Source: an uncultured Bacteroidales bacterium
Lineage (GTDB): Bacteria; Bacteroidota; Bacteroidia; Bacteroidales; FEN-979
Assembly (NCBI GenBank): GCA_903945175.1
Contig: CAJAUM010000133.1
Span: 1-64,000, forward strand
DNA: 64,000 nt
Reading direction: 5' to 3'
Part shown: positions 1-9,544 of the stretch, piece by piece
Numbering within the stretch: the first letter of the stretch is position 1
Layout of the letters: every line of letters starts with the position of its first letter
Position numbers and translations under genes: made by a program
The notes under the pieces: model-generated
Seen by the model: the letters and a program-made list of their open reading frames with translations, nothing else
Database searches by the model: none
Told to the model about the DNA's origin: nothing

Positions 1-2
1 AG

Positions 3-122
3 TTCAAGTCTTTCACTGGTGCCGAAACTTTTGCAATCCTGCGATCGATAATTGACACTGCGATTAAAAATAATCTGAATCCGTTGCATTCTCTTTCCCA
101 AATTAATGCCCTACATTTGTAG
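3..122 (+). pseudogene. C-terminal tail of a transposase (IS66-like?), cut by window edge
   Basis: An open frame enters from the left edge and ends at TAG 120-122, giving about 39 residues. The text (FKSFTGAETFAILRSIIDTA, then a NPLHSLSQI-like ending) resembles the C-terminal tail of IS66-type transposases, where a 'F.GA.....RSI..TA' helix is followed by 'NPL.SL'. This rests on recall of family tails, not on a search. The rest of the element lies outside the window, so it may be intact or a relic. It marks the left side of the defence cluster as a site of transposition. Confidence 0.4.
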
Positions 123-125
123 GGG

Positions 126-290
126 GTGAGTTGTTACAAAGAAATAAATCAAAAGCAGTTTGAGCAGATTATTAGAGAGTTGAGACGTAAAAAAACCATA
201 AAAATCGTCAATGGTGAGCAAGCCGAAGTTAGTGTATACAATATTCCTAAGTTAAATGTTTCGATAAGCAAAATCAAGAACTATAGATAA
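126..290 (+). CDS. Short ORF or C-terminal gene remnant, 54 aa
   Basis: Starting from GTG 126, this frame encodes a basic peptide (FEQIIRELRRKKTIKIVNGE region) and stops at TAA 288-290, only 8 bases before the next start codon. It follows the transposase tail in the same frame after a stop. It could be the 3' end of a gene interrupted by the transposon. I recognise no family. Its close spacing to the DUF262 gene suggests it was once part of the same operon. Confidence 0.35.
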   Translation: MSCYKEINQKQFEQIIRELRRKKTIKIVNGEQAEVSVYNIPKLNVSISKIKNYR

Positions 291-298
291 CTATTTTT

Positions 299-2167
299 AT
301 GAGCGAAAGTCTTAAAAACAAAATTGAAGCAACCGATAGCAGTATCAATAGGCTGCTGAAAGAACAGAAGTTCACGATCGACTATTTTCAGCGTGAATAC
401 CGCTGGCAGGAAAAACACATTAAACTATTAATTGAAGACCTGACAAGCACTTTCTTAAAATCGTACAACCCGGAACACAAACCTTCGGAAGTCGCAAATT
501 ACCAAAGTTATTATTTGGGTCCAATAGTTTTCAGCGTAAATCCTGATACTGGTAAGAAATCCATAATAGATGGCCAACAACGCATTACATCTATTACTTT
601 GTTGTTAATCTATCTCAATCATTTACAAAAAGATTTTGAGGAAAATAATAAAGTTGCGATCAGCGAACTCATTTTTTCTGTTAAGCATCGGGAAAAGTCT
701 TTTAATATGAGTGATGAAACGAGGGAGACTTGTTTAAAAGCCCTCTTTGAGATCGGTGAGTATGCAGTAATGGAAAATGATGATGAAACCATTCGTAATA
801 TGGTTGAGCGTTATGAAGATATCATCCAGGCGTTTCCCGAAGAACTTACGCAACATGCATTACCATTTTTTATCGATTGGTTCATTGAAAATGTAGTAGT
901 CGTAGAGATCATAGCATATTCAGATGAAAATGCCTATACAATTTTTGAAACAATGAATGACCGTGGTCTGAATCTGACACCAACGGAGATGTTAAAGGGG
1001 TATGTGTTGTCCAAGATAACTAATAAGACTCAACGTACCGAGATCAATGAAATTTGGCGAAATGAAATTCAGAAATTGCATGACTATGATGAGAATGCAG
1101 ATCAGGGATTCTTTCAAGCATGGTTTAGAGGCAGGTATGCTATTACTATCAGACCTGGGAAAGTAGATTCAATGGATCAGGATTTTGAATTAGTCGGATC
1201 GCGATTCCATAATTGGTTTAAGGATAATCACAAATCATTATTCAACCTTAAAACATCTGATGAATTTTATCAATTCTTCAAATACCATTTTCCATTCTTT
1301 GTCAAATGGTATTTGAAAATCTGGGATGCAGAATCGACTTTCGCTTCAAATATGCCGCATACAATGTATATTGCAAATTGGGGTATTGCGGAATCATTGC
1401 AGAATCCTATGCTCTTAGCATCCATTAATTTTGAAGATAACGATGACACAATAATTAAAAAAGTTGATTTTGTATCTCGTTTTATTGAGACTTTTACCGT
1501 CAGAAGAGCCATTAACTACCGAAAATTCGGCCAAACTTCCATTAAATACACAATGTTTAATATAATTAAGCTCATTAGAAGTAATGACATCGGTGCCCTT
1601 ACAATTAATCTGTCTAATGAGATTGAAAAAATTCCTGAAAATTGGGATGGGGTTTGGGAATTTGGCCTTCATGGTCAAAATGGGAAATTCGTTAAGCATC
1701 TTTTGTCTCGAATTACCAGTTATCTTGATAATCTGGTAGGAAAAGATACCACATATGTAACTTACCATCACCCAAATGGCCGACAATTTGAAATTGAACA
1801 TATCTGGGCCAATAAATTCAATGAACATAAGGACGAATTTGAACAGGAAAATGATTTCCAGGATTGGAGAAATTCTGTTGGCGCATTGCTTCTTTTACCT
1901 CAAGGTACAAATCAATCCTTTAGTAGTGATAAATACGAGGATAAACTTGAGCATTACCTGAAGGAGAATACTTACGCGCAGACATTACATCCTACCTATT
2001 ATTCAAAAAATCCGAATTTCTTAAATTCACCTATTATTCAGAGAGTGGAATTCAAAGCTCATCCTCAATTTAAAAAGGAGGATATTAGCGATCGTCAGAA
2101 TTTGGTGCAAAGAATTTGTGAGAACCTGTGGTCATCTGAATATTTTATTGAAAGACTCCAAGATTGA
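299..2167 (+). CDS. DUF262/DUF1524 protein, GmrSD-like nuclease
   Basis: This 622-residue protein has the two-domain layout of GmrSD-type (type IV restriction) and related phage-defence proteins. The N-terminal DUF262 domain carries QREYRW (31-36) and the signature DGQQR (91-95), a nucleotide-binding/hydrolysis motif in this family. The C-terminal DUF1524 part has an HNH-like core starting at His501 (EHIWANK), followed by WRNSVGALLLLP and an N...S...Y..KL segment. Family members cut modified or foreign DNA. The gene heads a same-strand cluster with HTH, Doc and HsdR genes, consistent with a defence island. Length and domains look complete. The target (for example glucosylated cytosine DNA) cannot be read from the sequence. 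Confidence 0.85.
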   Translation: MSESLKNKIEATDSSINRLLKEQKFTIDYFQREYRWQEKHIKLLIEDLTSTFLKSYNPEHKPSEVANYQSYYLGPIVFSVNPDTGKKSIIDGQQRITSITLLLIYLNHLQKDFEENNKVAISELIFSVKHREKSFNMSDETRETCLKALFEIGEYAVMENDDETIRNMVERYEDIIQAFPEELTQHALPFFIDWFIENVVVVEIIAYSDENAYTIFETMNDRGLNLTPTEMLKGYVLSKITNKTQRTEINEIWRNEIQKLHDYDENADQGFFQAWFRGRYAITIRPGKVDSMDQDFELVGSRFHNWFKDNHKSLFNLKTSDEFYQFFKYHFPFFVKWYLKIWDAESTFASNMPHTMYIANWGIAESLQNPMLLASINFEDNDDTIIKKVDFVSRFIETFTVRRAINYRKFGQTSIKYTMFNIIKLIRSNDIGALTINLSNEIEKIPENWDGVWEFGLHGQNGKFVKHLLSRITSYLDNLVGKDTTYVTYHHPNGRQFEIEHIWANKFNEHKDEFEQENDFQDWRNSVGALLLLPQGTNQSFSSDKYEDKLEHYLKENTYAQTLHPTYYSKNPNFLNSPIIQRVEFKAHPQFKKEDISDRQNLVQRICENLWSSEYFIERLQD

Positions 2168-2188
2168 ATATTTTAGAAAGTTAAAACC

Positions 2189-3208
2189 ATGAGCAACGAT
2201 TTAACCAATTCGGGAATTGCCAGGCAAAACATTCTCAATAACCGGTATGCCCTTCAGGAGATTCAAACGGCTGTCGGGATCAGCGGTATTCTGTATGAAA
2301 GTGAGTTCAAGTTTACCAAAAGACAACTTGCCGAGTTCTTTGAGGTGAGCGAGCGTACCATCGATAATTTTTTAGAAAAAAACGCATCTGAACTTGCCAA
2401 AAATGGTTACGAGGTGTTGAAGGGTAAACGCCTGATCGATTTTAAGTTAGTAGTCCAGCATCAACATGTTCACGAAATGGATTTCGTGAACAAAGTTCCG
2501 CAATTAGGAATTTTCAATTTCAGGGCACTTCTAAATCTCGGTATGTTGCTCACTGACAGCCTCAAGGCCCGTGAACTTCGTAGTACAATATTGGACATTG
2601 TCATTGACACCATCAACAAGCGAACCGGAGGCGGAACTAAATATATAAACCAGCGTGACGAAGATTTTGTTGGGAACCTGCTTCGCGGTGAAGATTACCG
2701 GCGTGAGTTTACCGATGCATTGCGCGATTATGTTGATATGGGCAACTTCAAGTACATTGTTTACACCAATAAAGTTTACCTCAGCATATTTAAGGAAAAC
2801 GCCGATGAATACCGGAAAATATTAAGCTTGGAAAAAGATGAAAATGTGCGTCACACGATGTACAGCGAGGTCCTTGATCTGATTTCAAGCTATGAGACCG
2901 GATTTGCGGATGTACTGAAAAACAAAAGTGGAAAGCTGTGTCGCAAATTAATGAGTGAGGAGGTTGACCGACTCTTCAAGGAATTTGAAAGCCAACGTTT
3001 GTGGGAACCATTGCGCGAAAAGGCACGGCAGAAAATGGCTAGCCGCGATTTATGCTTCCGTGATGCGCTGCATAAAAATCTGGAAGAGTACATTGGAGCA
3101 GTTTCGTCTGAAGATTTTATCCGGTTTTTAGGCGAGAAAAGCATGTCGCTCGATGAACGGCTCGAAGAGTTCAAGGAGGTGTTCAAACGTCTTAAAGAGC
3201 GGGAATAG
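2189..3208 (+). CDS. HTH DNA-binding protein paired with Doc-type toxin
   Basis: This is a 339-residue soluble protein. Residues about 45-85 (FTKRQLAEFFEVSERTIDNF) form a helix-turn-helix of the kind found in DNA-binding partners of Fic/Doc genes at Bacteroidota type I restriction loci. The remainder is helical and charged with no motif I can name. It ends 3 bases before the Doc gene, so the two are almost certainly co-transcribed. A likely role is antitoxin or repressor of the Doc toxin, but its length is unlike the small Phd antitoxins, so this is inference from position. The start follows the DUF262 gene by 21 bases. Confidence 0.6.
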   Translation: MSNDLTNSGIARQNILNNRYALQEIQTAVGISGILYESEFKFTKRQLAEFFEVSERTIDNFLEKNASELAKNGYEVLKGKRLIDFKLVVQHQHVHEMDFVNKVPQLGIFNFRALLNLGMLLTDSLKARELRSTILDIVIDTINKRTGGGTKYINQRDEDFVGNLLRGEDYRREFTDALRDYVDMGNFKYIVYTNKVYLSIFKENADEYRKILSLEKDENVRHTMYSEVLDLISSYETGFADVLKNKSGKLCRKLMSEEVDRLFKEFESQRLWEPLREKARQKMASRDLCFRDALHKNLEEYIGAVSSEDFIRFLGEKSMSLDERLEEFKEVFKRLKERE

Positions 3209-3211
3209 AAC

Positions 3212-3664
3212 ATGATGTTTTACATAGATATCGAACAAGCTGTTCTTATTCACGAAAAAACGGTTCAGGTAAGCGGTGGTGGCGATTTGGGAACCATCAA
3301 CATTGGATTGCTTGAAGCCGTGCTGGAGCATATCCAGAACGATGATTATTATCCTGCTTTTGAAGAAAAGCTTACCCATTTGGTATATGCAGTGAACAAG
3401 AATCATAGCTTTTCGGATGGCAATAAAAGGCTGTCCATCTCTCTGGGAATTCAGTTTCTGAACATGAATGGATATTTATATTGTTTGGGCCGATTTATTA
3501 CCGAGATGGAGAATATCAGTTACCACATGGCCGCCGGATTGATAGAAAAAGATTTGCTCCGGCACATCATACATTCTATTCTTGAAAACGAAAGAGACTT
3601 TGATGAAGCATTGAAATTGGAAATATACTCGATTATCAGTCAGGACCTGTCATCTAATGAATAG
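3212..3664 (+). CDS. doc: Doc-family (Fic fold) toxin
   Basis: This 150-residue protein carries the Fic-fold active-site motif HSFSDGNKR at residues 65-73. The NKR ending, with Lys where AMP-transferring Fic proteins have Gly, is the hallmark of Doc, the kinase that phosphorylates EF-Tu; the canonical Ala of Doc is Gly here. Length and the helix around YAVNKNH fit death-on-curing toxins. Two ATG codons lie in tandem at the start. It is squeezed between the HTH gene (3 bases) and hsdR (6 bases). Small Doc-like genes next to HsdR are common in Bacteroidota and may guard the restriction system against loss. No Phd-like antitoxin is present. Confidence 0.85.
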   Translation: MMFYIDIEQAVLIHEKTVQVSGGGDLGTINIGLLEAVLEHIQNDDYYPAFEEKLTHLVYAVNKNHSFSDGNKRLSISLGIQFLNMNGYLYCLGRFITEMENISYHMAAGLIEKDLLRHIIHSILENERDFDEALKLEIYSIISQDLSSNE

Positions 3665-3670
3665 CTGATT

Positions 3671-6658
3671 ATGAACGGATTAAAGGAAATAAATTTCGAG
3701 GATACCCTGTTTGATTATTTGAAAGGCAGTACCCTCTATACGATGCGCCTGAGTACCGAAATTGATTTGGAACATGTCTTGGATAAATTCCTATTGGAAC
3801 AGTTTATCCGTGATTCTCAGCCTGATACCTGGCGTAAATTAGAAAAACTGTTTCCTGCAGATCCGATGGAGGCTGTCGCAAATGAATTTGCCAAATTAAG
3901 GAACAAACGGGGTGTTCTGAATCTGATTCGGGAAGGTTTTACATTGCAGGGCGCCAAAATTAACCTGATCTGGTTCAAACCCGCCTCGGGATTAAATCCC
4001 GAACATCTTAAAAAATATGAAGCTAACCGGTTTTCGGTGATCCGTCAGGTATATTACAGCGCTCAATATCCCGACAAGAGTATTGATATGGTAATCACCA
4101 TCAATGGTATTCCGATTATCACGATGGAATTAAAAAACGAATTCTCAGGGCAAAATGTCACCCATGCTGTTGAGCAATACAGCAAACGCAGGGATAGCCG
4201 TGATCCGTTGCTTAAAAATTGCCTGGTTCATTTTGCTGTTGACAACAACACTGCACTGATGACCACCCGCTTGGAAAATGGAAACACCCGTTTTTTGCCA
4301 TTCAACCGGGATACCCGTAATCCAGTCATCCCAGGAAAATTTGCAAGCAGTTATTTATGGGAGGAGGTCTTGCAAGCCGATAGTCTGCTGGAAATGTTGA
4401 ACAATTACATCTTTTATGAAGAAGACGAAAAGACCAAGGAGGTAACGACCATCTTTCCTCGTTACCATCAGCGCGATTGTGTTCGTAAATTATTGGCCGT
4501 GGTTAGGCAAGATGGCACTGGTCATAATTACCTGATTCAACACAGCGCAGGAAGCGGAAAGAGCAAAACCATTGCATGGCTGGCTCATCAACTCTCCAAC
4601 TTATTTGGCGATAACCAGGAACCCATATTCGACAGCATCATTGTAATCACTGACCGAATATTACTTGACAAGCAACTGCAAAAGCAAATCAAGCAATTTG
4701 AGAAAATCAATGGAACAGTAAGGACCATTACCAAAGGCAGTAAGCAATTGATAAAAGCATTGACCGATGGCGATAAAATCATCATCAGCACATTGCAGAA
4801 GTTTGGCTATATAGGCGAAGTGGCCGACCTGAATGGCAAGCATTTTGCCATCATTGTAGATGAAGCGCACAGCAGTCAAACCGGCGAGAATGTCAAAGAC
4901 CTGAAGGTCAGTTTAACAACCGAGGAAGCGTTGAAAAACATCATTAGTCAGGATGAAGAGAATGATGAGCCCAAAGATACCGTCGAAGTTGCGCTGGAAA
5001 AATTAGTGGCAAGTCGTCAGAAATTGCCTCATCTCTCATTTTTTGCCTTTACAGCAACACCCAAAGTTAAAACACTGGAATTATTTGGCATTCCGGATGC
5101 ATCTAAAAAATCGGGTTTTAGCGCTTTCCATGAGTACACCATGCGCCAGGCCATCGAGGAAGGGTTCATTTTAAATGTATTGGATAATTACGTAACCAAA
5201 AGTTCATACTTTGAACTGATTGAAAATGAAAAAGCTGAAGACGATAAGGCGTTTGAAAAACTAAAAGCAAAGCGCTTGCTTATCAATGCAGTAAACAGAG
5301 ATCCATTTGCCATTGGAACGAAGAGCCATATCATGCTCAACCATTTTATGGATAGCACCATTCATAAAATTGGCGGTAGGGCAAAAGCAATGTTGGTCAC
5401 ATGTTCAAGGGCACATGCTGTTTTATACAAAAAGGCCTTTGATAAAATTATCAGGGAGCAAGGGTTCGACATTCACGTGCTGGTTGCTTTCTCAGGTACA
5501 GTTGAATTGGACCTCGAAAAATATACCGAAGAAAACATGAATGGTCAGAAAGTGAGAGACATTGCTGAAGAATTTAACAAGCCAGGGTACAAAATACTTA
5601 TTGTTGCCAATAAATTTCAGACAGGATTTGATCAGCCACTTTTACATACGATGTATGTGGATAAAGCGCTGGGTGGCGTTGCAACGGTTCAAACCCTGAG
5701 TCGGCTGAACCGGAAACCAAAAGGGAAACTGGATACCTTCATCATTGACTTTGTAAACAAACAGGAAGATATACAACACGATTTTCAGGAATATTACCAA
5801 AGTACCACGCTTGACAAGTCAACCGATCCACAGAAACTTTACAATCTGAAATACGAGATTGAAAAAGCAGATGTATTTACTCAGGAAGATGTTGTCTGGT
5901 TCATCGAAATGTTTGTACGCAGGAAGGTGAAATCAGAAGTGCTATCACCTTTCTTTAAAAAGATCGTTGACGAAAAATACATTCCGCTTTCAACGGATGA
6001 CAAGGATAAATTCAGAAAGAGCATCAATAAATATGTTCGTCAGTATTCATTCATCTCTCAAATCATAACATTTATCGATACAGACCTGGAGAAGTTCTAC
6101 CTGTTCACAAAACTGCTGTTCAAATATCTGCCATACGAAAAGGAAACCTTGCCAATGGAGATTATTCAAATGGTTGACATGGACAAATTTAAAATTCAGG
6201 AGGAGGAAAACGGCAGCATCATCCTCAAACCTGAAGATGCCATCCTTGAAAATCCCCAGGGTGACGGCCATAAAGGCATACAACAAGATCCAAAAGATGT
6301 TCTTCAAGTGATCGTTAAGGAAATCAATGATAAATACGCGGTTAACCTTGGTGAAGATGACAAGGTAGTGAAGGAGATGTACGTGTCCCTTAAGGCGGAC
6401 GAAGGATTAATGGCCAGCCTGCGTGCCAATAATATTGAGGATGTAAAAAGGATGAAGTTACGCGAGAGTATTGATAAGGCGCTTCTCAAAAACGCGGAAC
6501 CTCCTATTGAATTTATGAACAGACTTTCAAAAGACAAAGGCCTTGCGAATTATATGGTGGGTCAGTTCTTCCATTTATTGATGAAAGACCTTAAAAATGG
6601 CCCTGAGGATAAACCGTATAAAGAAGATGATGATTTTTCTGTTGCAGCAGATAAATAA
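3671..6658 (+). CDS. hsdR: Type I restriction enzyme, R subunit
   Basis: This 995-residue protein is the motor and nuclease subunit of a type I restriction-modification complex. The N-terminal PD-(D/E)xK nuclease is visible as Asp139 and Glu153-x-Lys155 (TMELKNE). The SF2 translocase follows: Walker A AGSGKS near residue 293, DEAH near 397, FTATP, and motif VI around QTLSRLNRKP. The helical C-terminus is complete. Full function needs HsdM and HsdS, which are not in this window. Here hsdR is preceded by Doc and HTH genes, an order in which hsdM/hsdS usually lie upstream, so they may be beyond the left edge or lost to the transposon. Confidence 0.93.
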   Translation: MNGLKEINFEDTLFDYLKGSTLYTMRLSTEIDLEHVLDKFLLEQFIRDSQPDTWRKLEKLFPADPMEAVANEFAKLRNKRGVLNLIREGFTLQGAKINLIWFKPASGLNPEHLKKYEANRFSVIRQVYYSAQYPDKSIDMVITINGIPIITMELKNEFSGQNVTHAVEQYSKRRDSRDPLLKNCLVHFAVDNNTALMTTRLENGNTRFLPFNRDTRNPVIPGKFASSYLWEEVLQADSLLEMLNNYIFYEEDEKTKEVTTIFPRYHQRDCVRKLLAVVRQDGTGHNYLIQHSAGSGKSKTIAWLAHQLSNLFGDNQEPIFDSIIVITDRILLDKQLQKQIKQFEKINGTVRTITKGSKQLIKALTDGDKIIISTLQKFGYIGEVADLNGKHFAIIVDEAHSSQTGENVKDLKVSLTTEEALKNIISQDEENDEPKDTVEVALEKLVASRQKLPHLSFFAFTATPKVKTLELFGIPDASKKSGFSAFHEYTMRQAIEEGFILNVLDNYVTKSSYFELIENEKAEDDKAFEKLKAKRLLINAVNRDPFAIGTKSHIMLNHFMDSTIHKIGGRAKAMLVTCSRAHAVLYKKAFDKIIREQGFDIHVLVAFSGTVELDLEKYTEENMNGQKVRDIAEEFNKPGYKILIVANKFQTGFDQPLLHTMYVDKALGGVATVQTLSRLNRKPKGKLDTFIIDFVNKQEDIQHDFQEYYQSTTLDKSTDPQKLYNLKYEIEKADVFTQEDVVWFIEMFVRRKVKSEVLSPFFKKIVDEKYIPLSTDDKDKFRKSINKYVRQYSFISQIITFIDTDLEKFYLFTKLLFKYLPYEKETLPMEIIQMVDMDKFKIQEEENGSIILKPEDAILENPQGDGHKGIQQDPKDVLQVIVKEINDKYAVNLGEDDKVVKEMYVSLKADEGLMASLRANNIEDVKRMKLRESIDKALLKNAEPPIEFMNRLSKDKGLANYMVGQFFHLLMKDLKNGPEDKPYKEDDDFSVAADK

Positions 6659-6753
6659 TCTCTTCATCCTGCCATGGAATGCCGCTTTGACTTTGAGAAG
6701 GGAAAAAGTAAATACTTTGCCACTCCATGTTGATCTAATTTGCAGAATGTAAA

Positions 6754-7707
6754 ATGAAAGCAAACCGTATTGCGATTACATATAAGGGCGATGATTACTT
6801 AAGGATAATTCCCAAAAAACAGGCAGATGGTAATTACCAGATAAAATTCAGCCTTTTAACAAATTCTGTTGTACTTAAAAAATTTGTAAAAGACGATGGG
6901 ACTAGTACCGTTCGATTACATGAAGAATTTTTTACTGCCAACAAGGAACTAACTTACCACAGTGCCTTAGGAGAAAAATCTCCTATAATTCATGCAAAAT
7001 TTCCGGGTGAACAACGCCAATATGAAACAGTTTTTGATGAAGTTGTTTCTCTTGATCTCCGTGGTTTAATTCTACCAGTACCATTATGTAGAATTACGAT
7101 TAATAATTCAAGCTCCAGGTCTTACAAGCCATCTGCTGAGCATTTGCAAATTGATCTTAATGAGGAATATAATTCAGTTGAACTTTATATTGCCTCATCA
7201 AAATGGCAATATCCGGAATTGGAACAGCGCTGGCCGATGCTTTCATTGTTATTCATGATTTCCTCTATTGATTCCCTGATTTACGGCACTGGCCTTGCTG
7301 CAGAACCGATTATGAATAAAATGGCTGAAAGTCCTACTCCTGTCACTGCCTTGGACAGTAAGGAAATCTCAGAATTTCAGATTTTTTACAGAATATATAG
7401 GATTCCTTTGGAAAACAAACTAAAGGTGTTTTCCAAATCAGAATACCTTGAACATGACCTTCTTGAATTCTTTAATAACATCCATTATCTCGATTTACTT
7501 GCGACCACAACAGTCGCAAAGAAAAAAACGAATAAAAACACTGTAGAGTGTTCTAAACCTGCCTATCTCTATGACATTGAACATTTAACCCGAATAGGCT
7601 ATCATAAAGATTATATTCGAAAATGGAAGCAACGCTTTGGTCGTATGAACGATGAATTCAAGCGAGAAGGGTTCATTCGCTCCGGTATAATAATACCTAT
7701 TGATTAA
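6754..7707 (+). CDS. Hypothetical protein, 317 aa, in defence cluster
   Basis: I do not recognise a family. The protein is soluble, with no signal peptide, beta-rich in its first 150 residues and helical after about 160, and ends in a basic segment (DYIRKWKQRFGRMNDEF) that could bind nucleic acid. It lies 95 bases after hsdR on the same strand and its stop codon overlaps the next ATG (TAATG), so it travels with the restriction locus. A role as a defence accessory is possible from position only. Confidence 0.6.
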   Translation: MKANRIAITYKGDDYLRIIPKKQADGNYQIKFSLLTNSVVLKKFVKDDGTSTVRLHEEFFTANKELTYHSALGEKSPIIHAKFPGEQRQYETVFDEVVSLDLRGLILPVPLCRITINNSSSRSYKPSAEHLQIDLNEEYNSVELYIASSKWQYPELEQRWPMLSLLFMISSIDSLIYGTGLAAEPIMNKMAESPTPVTALDSKEISEFQIFYRIYRIPLENKLKVFSKSEYLEHDLLEFFNNIHYLDLLATTTVAKKKTNKNTVECSKPAYLYDIEHLTRIGYHKDYIRKWKQRFGRMNDEFKREGFIRSGIIIPID

Positions 7708-8159
7708 TGACTTTCCTTCACAGTCGTAACTGCCGCATTGGTGATTTCCTCAAAGAACTTGACCTTACCGAAGGTAAATCAACCGGATTTCCGATTATTC
7801 ATGATACCATGGCCGCCAACGGCAATCCTGAACCGGTATTCTATACCGACAAAGATCAGATCCTCTTTATGGTCACCTGACCCTGTCATCCCGAATTGCA
7901 AGGGACTAAGTCAGTGTCTATGAAAGTGACTAAGTCAGTAACTAAGTTCATTGAGCTGATTGATTTTCTTCCAGAAGCGAGATCGAGAAGTGAAATTCTA
8001 AACTTTCTTGAAATAGGAAACCAAACCAAGAATTTTACAATCAACATTAAGCCATTAATTGAAAATGGCATTATCGAATTGACAATACCCGATAAACCCA
8101 AATGCCGGTTTCACCAGTACCGCTTGACTGAGAAAGGAAAAAAACTGTTAAAACAATGA
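7707..8159 (+). pseudogene. Remnant of AlbA/HATPase-type transcriptional regulator
   Basis: Only the last ~150 residues of a protein normally about 450-550 residues long are present. The first part (KELDLTEGKSTGFPIIHDTM, then FYTDKDQILFMVT) matches the end of the ATPase-like domain of AlbA_2/HATPase_4 regulators. After an in-frame TGA at 7878-7880 the same frame continues through a PCHPE segment, a TKSV..TKSVTK linker typical of this family, and a winged helix ending at 8159. A single base change probably made the stop, and the N-terminal part is missing altogether, so the gene is doubly broken. A short protein could still start from an internal TTG or ATG (7896/7920) and supply only the winged helix. 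Confidence 0.75.
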
Positions 8160-8267
8160 CCAGTTAGAGTATGCATAATTCATGAAACTTTCCTCATGGT
8201 TGAATTGCACAGCCAGCGCTTTCACGATATCAATACTGAATTAGCCAGGGTATCTTCGCTTTGCAAT

Positions 8268-8477
8268 TCATCTTCCCCTGCTAACCGAAAGCAGCCACAA
8301 CCATACACAAATCAATCCCGACCCGGCAAAGCCCAGCATATTCACCCAGATTGGCAACATCCATCCCGCTATAACAATGGTGACCCCAGTTACCACCCTC
8401 AAAAGGTGAAACATTGCAACAATGCCGAAAATGGTGCCGGTCACACGCAATCCAAGAATCTTCGAGTTTATTGACAT
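8268..8477 (-). CDS. Small two-helix membrane protein, 69 aa
   Basis: This is a short hydrophobic protein with two predicted membrane helices (GTIFGIVAMFHLLRVVTGV and ICVWLWLL-type segments) separated by a Gly-rich turn. The pattern ILGLRVTGTIFG...W.LP.WVN..GF resembles a widespread small integral membrane protein of unknown role, so I regard it as real although antisense frames also exist. It is convergent with the regulator remnant and stands alone. Confidence 0.55.
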   Translation of the reverse strand: MSINSKILGLRVTGTIFGIVAMFHLLRVVTGVTIVIAGWMLPIWVNMLGFAGSGLICVWLWLLSVSRGR

Positions 8478-8563
8478 GATCCGATGATATATTTATCCAA
8501 ATGTACGGCAGATAAACCAAGAAAATCAACAGGGCTTAACGAACCCATGAGATCTTCTTAGAG

Positions 8564-9157
8564 TTAAATAACTATTCGATATTTATCCTTTAGCTTGTTT
8601 TGAATCGAACTTGGCTGCCGACCAAATAACTCAGATAATTTAAACGAATCAGAAATTTCCTTGACAACTTTGATAAGTAATTCCTCTTCTTTAACAGACC
8701 AAAACTCATAGGCTCTTGGATATTTTTTCCGTGTTTCCAGTTCTATCAATGTCAAACCAATCGGGTCCCTTTTCGGCAATTTTTGAATTTCCAACTTAAT
8801 ATCATCGATATTTAGTGTCTGAGGACGATCTATCTGGCTCATCGGTATTAGATTTCCATGCGGGACTGTTTTACTTTTTGCACTTTCAAAATACCAGTTT
8901 GTGAAATTCCCCCTGGTATCTTCAGCCCTGCATTGTGGAAGTAATCTCCTCAGGGCATCATTGTCCTTCAATTTATGTAAGAATGCACGAAGTTTATAGC
9001 CTGAATGTCTGTCAACTTCAACTAAATTCTTTTTAACCAATAACTCATATGCCTCCGTTGACCTTAACACTTTTTGAAAGGGTTCATGATCAAAATAGTC
9101 CTGGATTGCCCTCGATATCTTCAATGCCCTTGAGATGTCATCATTGGTCAGCTTCAT
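8564..9157 (-). CDS. Hypothetical protein with C-terminal SANT/HTH-like domain
   Basis: The protein has 197 residues from the ATG at 9157, which I prefer. The frame extends to 9253, but the extra N-terminus looks like non-coding translation. The C-terminal 45 residues (RAYEFWSVKEEELLIKVVKE, then LFGRQPSSIQNKL) match the Myb/SANT-like 'W..EE...L......S..ELFGR.P.sI..RL' module seen at the ends of helicases and DNA-associated proteins. The N-terminal part is charged and helical with no name I can give. It is transcribed toward the small membrane protein. Confidence 0.55.
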   Translation of the reverse strand: MKLTNDDISRALKISRAIQDYFDHEPFQKVLRSTEAYELLVKKNLVEVDRHSGYKLRAFLHKLKDNDALRRLLPQCRAEDTRGNFTNWYFESAKSKTVPHGNLIPMSQIDRPQTLNIDDIKLEIQKLPKRDPIGLTLIELETRKKYPRAYEFWSVKEEELLIKVVKEISDSFKLSELFGRQPSSIQNKLKDKYRIVI

Positions 9158-9423
9158 GTTTTTGTTTAGGTTGCCTGCGACAGAATTGCCTTTATAAATA
9201 TATATAATGTTTCCGTGCTTTCGTGTGCCCAATGATCGAAATTTTGTTATCAATTAATTGTGATTTCATTAAAAATCAATGTATTTTCGATCATTAAAAA
9301 CGGGAACCGATACTTATAATTTTTACCCAAAATTATCAAAACGGCCAATATCTTTTCGCAAAACTTTGTGATAATCATCGTATTTTACAGGCTCATGTTG
9401 GTACCCTTGTTGGTACCCTAACG

Positions 9424-9457
9424 AAAAAACCACCTACAAAAACTGATGTAAGTGGTT
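9424..9457 (-). terminator. Intrinsic terminator downstream of tRNA-Pro fragment
   Basis: On the minus strand an 11-bp stem (AACCACTTACA pairing with TGTAGGTGGTT, one G-T pair) with an 8-base loop is followed by a run of T. It sits just past the 3' end of the tRNA-Pro fragment and was presumably the native terminator of that tRNA gene. Confidence 0.7.
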
Positions 9458-9467
9458 GATTTTCAAG

Positions 9468-9515
9468 TCGGGGTAGCAAGATTCGAACTTGCGACCTCCT
9501 GCTCCCAAAGCAGGC
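9468..9515 (-). pseudogene. tRNA-Pro(TGG) 3' fragment, possible att scar
   Basis: On the minus strand the sequence holds an intact anticodon arm (CCTGC, loop TTTGGGA, GCAGG), the variable loop, a perfect T arm and the 3' acceptor strand TACCCCG plus A73, but no D arm or 5' acceptor strand precedes it. This is a 3' half of tRNA-Pro. Such halves are left when an element integrates into the tRNA 3' end, or when a rearrangement cuts the gene. The intact copy that should lie on the far side of an element is not in this window. Confidence 0.8.
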
Positions 9516-9544
9516 TTAATTATCAAGTTGATTTAGCTTGCTCC

